From: JAHJUB01 sp041653615 [NCBI: Candidatus Ratteibacteria bacterium]
GTDB taxonomy: Bacteria > Ratteibacteria > UBA8468 > MWAK01
Assembly (NCBI GenBank): GCA_041653615.1
Contig: JBAZEZ010000017.1
Span: 1 to 39,125, forward strand
Length of the DNA stretch: 39,125 bases
Direction: 5' to 3'
Shown here: positions 33,685 through 39,125 of the stretch, piece by piece
Layout of the letters: each line of letters starts with the position of its first letter
How positions within the stretch are numbered: position 1 is the first letter of the stretch
Notes under the pieces: model-generated
Database searches by the model: none
What the model was told of the DNA's origin: nothing
Seen by the model: the letters and a program-made list of their open reading frames with translations, nothing else
Made by a program: the position numbers and the translations under genes

Positions 33685-34764
33685 ATGGATACGGATAAAG
33701 ATATTGAGAAGATTCGCGGTAAAATCGACTGTATCGACGGAGAAGTTCTCGCTCTGCTTCAGCGGCGGGTAGCGGAGATACTTAAGATCGGCGCGATTAA
33801 AAAAGAAGACGGAAAGCCGATTTATGACCCGGCCCGGGAAAAGAAGATTCTGGAACGGCTTAAAAAGGAAAACAAAAGCCGGCTTTCCGGAGAAGCGGTT
33901 TCTGTTATCTTCCAGGAGATTTTCAATTCCTGCCGTTTTTTGGAATTTCCTTTGCGCATCGCTTATTTCGGCCCGGAGGCCACTTTTACCCATCAGGCGG
34001 CCCTTAAGACCTTTGGGAGCCAGGCGCGGTATATTTCTCAAAAAGTTATCAGTTCCGTATTTAGTTGCGTGGAAAAGGGGCAGGCTGATTACGGTTTGGT
34101 ACCGGTTGAAAATTCAAACGAAGGCGTGGTGAACCATACCCTGGACATGTTTCTTGATTCTGACCTGAAGATTGTGAACGAAGTGTTGCTCCCGATTCGG
34201 CACCATCTGCTTAGCTACAGTTCCCTGAAGGAGATTAAAGAAGTTTATTCCTATTCCCAGCCCCTGGCGCAGTGCCAGAATTGGCTGGAGGAACACCTTC
34301 CCGGCGTGACGCTGCGCGAAGCCGACAGCACCGCGGCAGCCGCCATGATTGCGGTAAAAAAGAAGAATACGGCCGCTGTCGCTTCCGAAATCGCCTCCAT
34401 GCTTTACGGGGTACCTATTCTGGAACGGGATATCCAGGACCACAGCAGTAATTTCACCCGTTTTCTGGTTATCGGCCGGCACTACGCGGAGAAGAGCGGC
34501 CGGGACCGCACCAGCATTCTTTTTTCCGTCAAGGACCGGGTCGGCGCGCTGCACGATATGCTGATTCCTTTTCGGCAGAATGGTTTAAACTTGACTAAGA
34601 TTGAGTCCCGGCCCACCAAGCGCCGCGCCTGGGAATATGTATTTTTCGTGGATTTCCTGGGCTACCGTGAGGATGCGGCGGTAAAGACGGCCCTAGCCGA
34701 ACTGGAACAACTCTGCCTCTTTTTGAAGATTTTGGGTTCTTACCCGGTTGCGGATGAGCCTTAG
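33685..34764 (+). CDS. pheA: Bifunctional chorismate mutase / prephenate dehydratase (P-protein)
   Basis: Converts chorismate to prephenate and then to phenylpyruvate for phenylalanine. The 359 residues carry three domains: AroQ chorismate mutase (about 5-90, IRGKIDCIDGEVLALLQRR), prephenate dehydratase (about 93-270, IAYFGPEATFTHQAAL, PVENSNEGVVNHTLD, SSNFTRFLVIG), and a C-terminal ACT domain (about 275-355) with the GALHDML and LTKIESRP phenylalanine-binding motifs, so feedback inhibition is expected. It heads an aromatic amino-acid block with aroF and aroA. Its TAG stop codon uses the first two bases of the MITE that follows. Confidence 0.95.
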   Translation: MDTDKDIEKIRGKIDCIDGEVLALLQRRVAEILKIGAIKKEDGKPIYDPAREKKILERLKKENKSRLSGEAVSVIFQEIFNSCRFLEFPLRIAYFGPEATFTHQAALKTFGSQARYISQKVISSVFSCVEKGQADYGLVPVENSNEGVVNHTLDMFLDSDLKIVNEVLLPIRHHLLSYSSLKEIKEVYSYSQPLAQCQNWLEEHLPGVTLREADSTAAAAMIAVKKKNTAAVASEIASMLYGVPILERDIQDHSSNFTRFLVIGRHYAEKSGRDRTSILFSVKDRVGALHDMLIPFRQNGLNLTKIESRPTKRRAWEYVFFVDFLGYREDAAVKTALAELEQLCLFLKILGSYPVADEP

Positions 34765-35033
34765 GGGTTGCTCAACAATTAAATTGCCTATTTGTCAGAA
34801 ATGATTTTGGAGCGAGACAAGGAGCGAAGAAGGTTGCATAGTTATACTATGCAAGCAATGAGCGACACAGTCGCAGCCCAAAAGCATCTGGCTTTTCAGG
34901 GAGTCCCGTCTTTGGGTTATTGCGGCGTTGCTCCTCTTCTCCATACCACAGAGGGTATGGTTTCGTCGTTGCGCCTGGCACTAACCTCAAATCCGGGACT
35001 CCAAATAGGCAATTTAATTGTTGAGCAACCCCT
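34763..35033. mobile_element. 271-bp MITE-like element with perfect 32-bp terminal inverted repeats
   Basis: 34763-34794 and 35002-35033 are perfect reverse complements (agggttgctc-type ends with an extra g; AT-rich inside). Internal hairpins include ttgcatagt/actatgcaa around 34834-34854 and ccatacc/ggtatgg around 34941-34960. It encodes no transposase. It starts within the pheA stop codon and runs into the 5' part of the DUF3307 gene; one reading frame stays open all the way through. A target duplication of only tt is possible. The transposase family is not identifiable here. Confidence 0.88.
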
Positions 35034-35511
35034 TTCTTTTCCGGCCGGCCATGTTCTTCCGCTCTACCTGCTTCTCTTCAGCCACATCTGCGCCGATTAT
35101 CTTTGTCAATCAAAGAGGTTTGTTTACCGGAAGCGGAGAGAAAATTCCTATTTTCTGTTTCATATATTTCTGATATGGTTATTCGCTTTCCTGCTATTTT
35201 TTCCGTATCGGAGCGGAAAAGCAATCGCGGTTGTAACGGTTCTGGCGATTTCGCATTTTGCGGTTGATAAGTCGAAAATCCGGTTAAAAAAAAGACGGCC
35301 GGGAATTAACAAGAAAATACTTAATGTATCCGACCAGTGCGTCCATTTCCTGTTGATTTTTCTGGCCTGGAGGGTTTTTCTGTTTAATCTTCCGCTGCCG
35401 TTTTTCTTCTCCGGCCATCCCCGGATTTTGAATTACATGGCAGTTTCAATTATAGTTTTGATAATCTACAAAGGAATCGCAGGTCTTTCCGAAAAGGAGG
35501 AGAACAAATGA
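34801..35511 (+). CDS. DUF3307-like membrane protein with MITE-derived N-terminus
   Basis: The part after the MITE (from 35034, about 158 residues) matches DUF3307: LYLLLFSHICADYLCQSKRFVYRKRR, LFHIFLIWLFAFLLF, VTVLAISHFAVDKSKIRLKKR and LNVSDQCVHFLLIFLAW, with about four or five membrane helices. Function is unknown. There is no ATG, GTG or TTG in frame between the MITE and the first conserved helix, so translation would need a start inside the MITE (TTG 34792, ATG 34801 or ATG 34957). It may therefore be a decaying gene or a new fusion. Its stop overlaps the aroF start (ATGA), and the aroF ribosome-binding site lies in its last codons. Confidence 0.65.
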   Translation: MILERDKERRRLHSYTMQAMSDTVAAQKHLAFQGVPSLGYCGVAPLLHTTEGMVSSLRLALTSNPGLQIGNLIVEQPLSFPAGHVLPLYLLLFSHICADYLCQSKRFVYRKRRENSYFLFHIFLIWLFAFLLFFPYRSGKAIAVVTVLAISHFAVDKSKIRLKKRRPGINKKILNVSDQCVHFLLIFLAWRVFLFNLPLPFFFSGHPRILNYMAVSIIVLIIYKGIAGLSEKEENK

Positions 35512-36521
35512 TTTTGACTTTGAGGCCCGGAACAACCCAGGAGGGTGTCCAGGAAGTATTAAGCAAGATTAAAGAACTGGGCTTCACCCCGCACGTTTCC
35601 TCCGGAAAGGAGCGCACCGTAATCGGCGTCATCGGGGAAAATGCCATTTTACACCGCGAGGTTTTTGACGCGATATTCATCGTGGAATCGGTGACGCCTA
35701 TCTCTAAACCGTATAAACTGGTCAGCCGTGATTTCAAAAAAGAAGATACGGTAGTCAGGGTGGGCGATGTTGCTATCGGCGGAGATTCTTTTGTAGTGAT
35801 AGCCGGACCCTGTTCCATTGAAAACCGGGAACAACTTTATCAGACCGCGCAGGCGGCGCGTAAGGCCGGCGCGAAGATGTTAAGGGGAGGTGCTTTTAAG
35901 CCCCGTACCTCGCCTTATTCTTTCCAGGGTTTGGGAGAAGAGGGCTTGAAGTATCTGGCGGAAATCGGTCGGGAACTGAAGATGCCCACCGTAACCGAAG
36001 TGATGGACACCAGGCAGACGGAATTGGTTTCCCGGTATGCCGACATTATTCAGGTGGGTGCCCGCAACATGCAGAACTTTGACCTGTTGAAAGAGTTGGG
36101 CCGCGCCCAGAAGCCGATTCTCCTGAAAAGGGGAATGTCCGCTAAGATTGAGGAATTTTTAATGTCCGCCGAATATATTTTATCGCAGGGAAATTACAAC
36201 GTTATTCTCTGCGAGCGCGGCATCCGCACTTTTGAGGACGCAACCCGTTTTACGCTTGACCTGTCCGCCGTTCCGTTGGTGAAAGAATTGAGTCATCTGC
36301 CGATTGTGGTTGACCCCAGCCACGGTACCGGACGGCGCAGCCTGATTATGCCGATGTCCAAGGCCGCCCTGGCGGCCGGCAGCAATGGTGTAATGATTGA
36401 GGTGCACCCGAAACCGGAGGCGGCCTTTTCCGACGGTTTTCAGTCCCTTAACTTTGAAGATTTTAATAAATTGATGGTTTCCATCCGGGCGATGGCCTCC
36501 GCTCTTGGCTGTCAACTGTAA
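35508..36521 (+). CDS. aroF: 3-deoxy-7-phosphoheptulonate synthase (DAHP synthase, AroI-beta type)
   Basis: First step of the shikimate pathway, joining PEP and erythrose-4-phosphate. The 337 residues have an N-terminal ferredoxin-like regulatory domain (1-75, MILTLRPGTTQEGVQEVLSKI), as in the Thermotoga enzyme. The barrel carries VVIAGPCSIENREQL, MLRGGAFKPRTSPYSFQGLG, VGARNMQNF, LKRGMS, ILCERGIRTFE and VVDPSHGTGRR. The N-terminal domain implies feedback control by aromatic amino acids. A strong aaggagg precedes the ATG. Confidence 0.96.
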   Translation: MILTLRPGTTQEGVQEVLSKIKELGFTPHVSSGKERTVIGVIGENAILHREVFDAIFIVESVTPISKPYKLVSRDFKKEDTVVRVGDVAIGGDSFVVIAGPCSIENREQLYQTAQAARKAGAKMLRGGAFKPRTSPYSFQGLGEEGLKYLAEIGRELKMPTVTEVMDTRQTELVSRYADIIQVGARNMQNFDLLKELGRAQKPILLKRGMSAKIEEFLMSAEYILSQGNYNVILCERGIRTFEDATRFTLDLSAVPLVKELSHLPIVVDPSHGTGRRSLIMPMSKAALAAGSNGVMIEVHPKPEAAFSDGFQSLNFEDFNKLMVSIRAMASALGCQL

Positions 36522-36525
36522 CAGG

Positions 36526-36577
36526 TGTCATTCTGAGCGTAGCGAAGAATCTTGTAGCGCGACCCTTTCAGGGTCGC
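36526..36577. repeat. Two adjacent repeat modules (families F and E)
   Basis: 36526-36553 is the tgtcattctgag/gcgaagaatct module (F), also found inside the phosphoesterase gene at 38440. 36553-36577 is the hairpin gtagcgcgaccc/gggtcgc (E), also found inside aroA at 37233. They occupy the gap before aroA. Confidence 0.85.
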
Positions 36578-36590
36578 TAATGAGGGGGGT

Positions 36591-37964
36591 ATGTCCGACC
36601 TTATCATTAAACCGGCCCGTTGCTTAAAAGGTGAAATAAACCTGCCCGGCGATAAATCCATTTCGCACCGGGCTCTCCTTATTTCCGGTTTGGCGGAAGG
36701 CGTCTCACTGATTGATGGTCTTCAGGATGGTGAGGATTGCCGCAGCACTTTGCGGGCGCTACTTTCCCTCGGTGTAGAAGTGAAAAAGGAAGGTACCCGG
36801 GTTAGTGTTGACGGTAGGGGGCCAACCGGATTCCGGGAAGTGCGCCAGGGGATTGACTGCGGAAATTCCGGCACCACAATGCGGCTTCTTTCCGGAATCG
36901 CGGCCGGCCTTCCTTTTGCTACCCGGTTGACCGGAGACGATTCATTGCGGAATCGTCCGATGCGCCGGGTTGCCGAACCCTTACGGCAGATGGGCGCCAA
37001 GATTTCCGCTCGCGAAGGAGATTTTCCGCCCTTGGCCATTACCGGTAGTCCTCTTTCCGGAATCAGGTACCGTATGCCGATGGCGAGCGCCCAGGTTAAG
37101 AGCTGCCTGCTTCTGGCCGGTCTGCTGGCCGAAGGAAGCACCACTATTATTGAGCCGGCGTTGAGCCGGGACCACACCGAACGGATGCTTATCTATTTCG
37201 GCGTTTCTTTAAAAACTAATACCACACCAAAATGTAGCGCGACCCTTTCAGAGTCGCCTGTAAAAATTTCCTCTCCCCATGGGGGAGAGAACAAAGGTGA
37301 GGGGGACAATACCATCTCCATCCTCGGCGGTCAGCGCCTTTCCGGCCGCCGCCTTAAAATCCCCGGCGATTTTTCCGCCGCCGCTTTTTTTCTGGCCGCC
37401 GCCGCAATTGTTCCGGAGTCCGAAATATTCATCCGGGGCGTCGGTTTCAATCCCACCCGCATCGCTTTTTTGGATATTTTAAAGAAAATGGGCGCCCGTA
37501 TTTCAATCGAAAATCAGCGGGAAGAGAACGGAGAGCCGATTGGCGACATAGTAGTTAAAGGCGGCGGGGAACTAAAAGGTATCACCGTTTCCGGTTCCCT
37601 CATTCCAAACCTGATTGACGAAATACCAATTCTGGCAGTTGTTGCCCTTTTCGCGAAAGGTTTGACCGAGGTTAAAGACGCCGGCGAATTACGGGTGAAG
37701 GAGAGTGACCGCATCAAGGCGATTGTTACGGAGTTGCGCAAGATGGGCGCCGAGATAGAGGAGCGGGAAGACGGCTTCCTGATTTCCGGACCGCAGCGAT
37801 TGAAAGGCGCCGGAGTTGGTTCTCATTTTGACCACCGGATTGCGATGTCCCTGGCCGTTGCCGGGCTTGCCGCCGCGGGTGAAACCACCATTAAGAATCC
37901 CGAATGTATCGCCATCTCCTTCCCGGATTTCGTTCCCACTCTTTTCCGAATTATTAAACAATAA
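36591..37964 (+). CDS. aroA: 3-phosphoshikimate 1-carboxyvinyltransferase (EPSP synthase) with repeat-encoded insertion
   Basis: Sixth shikimate step, transferring enolpyruvate from PEP. The protein is 457 residues, longer than the usual 425-430. Conserved motifs are intact: PGDKSISHRALL (substrate-binding Lys), DCGNSGTTMRLLSG, MASAQVKSCLLLAGL, RDHTERML, PGDFSAAAFFL and LRVKESDRI. The excess is about 29 residues near 214-243 (from TTPKCSATL to NKGEGD), encoded by a family E hairpin and a second hairpin, placed just before the NTISILGGQRL strand. The frame is unbroken, so an active enzyme with a surface loop is likely. A strong gaggggg site precedes the ATG. Confidence 0.94.
   Translation: MSDLIIKPARCLKGEINLPGDKSISHRALLISGLAEGVSLIDGLQDGEDCRSTLRALLSLGVEVKKEGTRVSVDGRGPTGFREVRQGIDCGNSGTTMRLLSGIAAGLPFATRLTGDDSLRNRPMRRVAEPLRQMGAKISAREGDFPPLAITGSPLSGIRYRMPMASAQVKSCLLLAGLLAEGSTTIIEPALSRDHTERMLIYFGVSLKTNTTPKCSATLSESPVKISSPHGGENKGEGDNTISILGGQRLSGRRLKIPGDFSAAAFFLAAAAIVPESEIFIRGVGFNPTRIAFLDILKKMGARISIENQREENGEPIGDIVVKGGGELKGITVSGSLIPNLIDEIPILAVVALFAKGLTEVKDAGELRVKESDRIKAIVTELRKMGAEIEEREDGFLISGPQRLKGAGVGSHFDHRIAMSLAVAGLAAAGETTIKNPECIAISFPDFVPTLFRIIKQ
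37233..37289. repeat. Repeat insertion inside aroA (family E hairpin plus ctctcccc hairpin)
   Basis: 37233-37257 matches the intergenic copy at 36553-36577 except for one base (gagtcgc for gggtcgc). It is followed by the perfect hairpin ctctccccatgggggagag at 37271-37289. Both are translated in frame within aroA. Confidence 0.88.
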
Positions 37965-37981
37965 CACAATTAAGTGCTGTC

Positions 37982-38106
37982 ATTCCCGAATGTTTCTATC
38001 GGGAATCCAATCCGAAATTGTAGTTGCCGAGCTTGCTCGGCGCAGTTAATGTAGGGGAGGCGGGTTCCCTTTCCAATGCTCTGGAAAGGGGTGAAGTCCC
38101 CTCCCG
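37982..38106. repeat. Composite repeat upstream of the phosphoesterase gene
   Basis: 37982-38060 is a 79-bp direct repeat of 38898-38976 with one visible mismatch. It contains attcccgaatg/atcgggaat, gttgccgagcttgctcggcg and gtaggggagg. This copy's family C hairpin is enlarged by an insert with its own stem (ccctttcc/ggaaaggg), ending at 38106, 9 bp before the next ATG. Confidence 0.88.
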
Positions 38107-38115
38107 TCTTTCTAA

Positions 38116-38889
38116 ATGAAACAAATTATCCTTTCCGACATCCACGCCAATCTTGAAGCCCTTACCAGCGTCATTTCGGCCGCGGAGAAAGAAGGTGAAA
38201 TTACTTATTGCCTGGGCGACATTATCGGTTACGGACCCAATCCGTCCGAGTGTCTTGAGGTCATGCGTCATCACAGTCCGATTACCGTGATGGGCAACAA
38301 TGAAATGGCGGTCTTGCATCCGGGTATGACCGCGGTCTTTAACCCCGAGGCGCGCAAAGCGGTTTTTTGGACAACCGAACATATTTTCGGAGAGGATTGG
38401 AAGCAGATTCGCGCTTTTCCCCCGACCCGAACGATGTCGTGTCATTCTGAGCACAGCGAAGAATCTCGCAGTTTACGTCAGGGCAACATAATTTTGGTCC
38501 ACTCCAGTCCTTTTGAACCGGAAAGGTGGCATTATCTTAACAGCGATGAAGATTTGGAGGCAAACCTGCGTTGCTTGGAAAATGGACAGGTCTGTTTTTT
38601 CGGCCACACCCACGTACCCGGAGTATACTGTTTGAAAGATAACCGATTTTCTTTCCTGCCGATTGACCGGGAGGTAAAACTTGAGTCGGGAGCCAGGTAT
38701 CTAATCAATGTTGGTTCGGTGGGACAGCCCCGGGACGGGGACCCGCGGGCCGCTTACTGCGTTTTTGACCCGGACGCGAAGACCGCTGCTATTCGCCGCG
38801 TCAGTTATGACTTCCGCTTGACCCAGAAAAAGATTATTGATGCTGATTTGCCCGCTTTCTTAGCCAGCCGCCTTTCCTCCGGAACATAA
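38116..38889 (+). CDS. Metallophosphoesterase (YfcE/MJ0936-like) with repeat-encoded insertion
   Basis: 257 residues; a calcineurin-like phosphodiesterase of unknown substrate. Metal ligands are visible: SDIHANLEAL (Asp and His), CLGDIIGYGPNP (Asp), GNNEMAV (Asn), ILVHSSP (His) and FFGHTHVPG (two His), then LINVGSVGQPRDGDPRAAY. Between RAFPPTRTM and QGNIILVHSS there is an extra segment SCHSEHSEESRSLR (about residues 109-122) encoded by repeat family F; relatives normally have a short turn here. The frame is intact. The gene is flanked by 79-bp direct repeats. No clear ribosome-binding site is seen. Confidence 0.9.
   Translation: MKQIILSDIHANLEALTSVISAAEKEGEITYCLGDIIGYGPNPSECLEVMRHHSPITVMGNNEMAVLHPGMTAVFNPEARKAVFWTTEHIFGEDWKQIRAFPPTRTMSCHSEHSEESRSLRQGNIILVHSSPFEPERWHYLNSDEDLEANLRCLENGQVCFFGHTHVPGVYCLKDNRFSFLPIDREVKLESGARYLINVGSVGQPRDGDPRAAYCVFDPDAKTAAIRRVSYDFRLTQKKIIDADLPAFLASRLSSGT
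38440..38466. repeat. Family F repeat translated inside the phosphoesterase gene
   Basis: tgtcattctgag followed by cacagcgaagaatct; it matches the intergenic copy at 36526-36553 except at a few bases. It encodes CHSEHSEESR in the phosphoesterase frame. Confidence 0.88.
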
Positions 38890-38897
38890 TTTTCGTT

Positions 38898-38993
38898 ATT
38901 CCCGAATGTTTCTATCGGGAATCCAATCCGAAACTGTAGTTGCCGAGCTTGCTCGGCGCAGTTAATGTAGGGGAGGGGCTTTGTCCCCTCCCG
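38898..38993. repeat. Composite repeat downstream of the phosphoesterase gene
   Basis: Second copy of the 79-bp direct repeat at 37982, here followed by a plain family C hairpin (gtaggggaggggctttgtcc..., 38967-38993). It starts 8 bp after the phosphoesterase stop and runs almost to the window-end inverted repeat. Confidence 0.9.
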
Positions 38994-38998
38994 TTTCG

Positions 38999-39122
38999 TT
39001 TGTCATCTATGAAAGGACTGTGTCAAATCGCGTAACTCGTCCCTTTCAAAAACGTAGTTTACATAAATTATTCTTAAACCGGTTAAACCGGATTGTATCG
39101 TTGGATTTATGTATCCAGTCAT
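38999..39122. repeat. Right arm of the 124-bp terminal inverted repeat
   Basis: Exact reverse complement of 1-124. Three more bases (cta) follow to the window end, so 38999-39125 is 127 bases long, a value often used as the largest k-mer in short-read assembly. This fits a contig end inside a multicopy repeat. Confidence 0.9.
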
Positions 39123-39125
39123 CTA

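Noticed and set aside
1-39125. Possible CRISPR array among the many repeats
   Set aside because: Repeats are dispersed singly and palindromic, with no regular spacers and no cas genes.
1-39125. A linear extrachromosomal element with terminal inverted repeats
   Set aside because: The arms are short, and the genes are ordinary chromosomal housekeeping genes; an assembly break in a multicopy element explains it better.

Overview
The window looks like a chromosomal contig from an uncultured diderm (Gram-negative type) bacterium. Tol-Pal envelope genes and several lipoprotein signal peptides imply an outer membrane. A large prepilin-like protein ending in an H-X9-DG motif is typical of Lentisphaerae/Planctomycetes/Omnitrophota-like lineages. 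I lean towards an Omnitrophota/PVC-like candidate phylum, at low confidence; no rRNA or tRNA is present to settle it. Nearly all genes are housekeeping: aminoacyl-tRNA synthetases, purine and aromatic amino-acid biosynthesis, RNA processing, cobalamin uptake and envelope functions.

Layout. 178-8141 (+): hisS, aspS, tolB, pal, a coiled-coil lipoprotein, a GT4 glycosyltransferase and a XerC/D recombinase. 8477-16656 (-): an ABC-2 exporter ATPase and permease with a TPR protein and guanylate kinase; SPOR protein, pilT, CPBP protease and purD; an omega-like small protein; a sugar nucleotidyltransferase. 16657-17149 is a divergent control region with a cobalamin riboswitch and an intrinsic terminator. 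17150-21398 (+): a prepilin-like gene, an unknown membrane protein, then btuF-btuC-btuD. 21444-33527 (+): sugar epimerase, guaB3, peptide-binding lipoprotein, DUF2344, RNase G, iolB, HAD phosphatase, then a compact HlyD / ABC exporter / DUF1854 operon. 33685-37964 (+): pheA, a DUF3307 gene, DAHP synthase and aroA, an aromatic amino-acid block. 38116-38889 (+): a metallophosphoesterase.

The most unusual property is the load of short palindromic, apparently non-autonomous repeats. At least ten families fill most intergenic gaps. Several have entered coding sequence without breaking the frame: a roughly 29-residue segment in AroA, a roughly 14-residue segment in the phosphoesterase, the N-terminus of XerC, and the C-terminus of the DUF2344 protein. 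One 271-bp element with perfect 32-bp terminal inverted repeats sits between pheA and the DUF3307 gene and appears to have replaced that gene's start. This resembles the behaviour described for Rickettsia palindromic elements, but with different sequences. One copy is nested inside another family, and another lies between the riboswitch aptamer and its terminator.

The two window ends are a perfect 124-bp inverted repeat of each other. This is best explained as two oppositely oriented copies of a multicopy mobile element at which assembly stopped. Several genes (hisS, the nucleotidyltransferase, the epimerase, pheA) have good sigma70-type promoters placed only a few bases before the start codon, suggesting frequent leaderless mRNAs.
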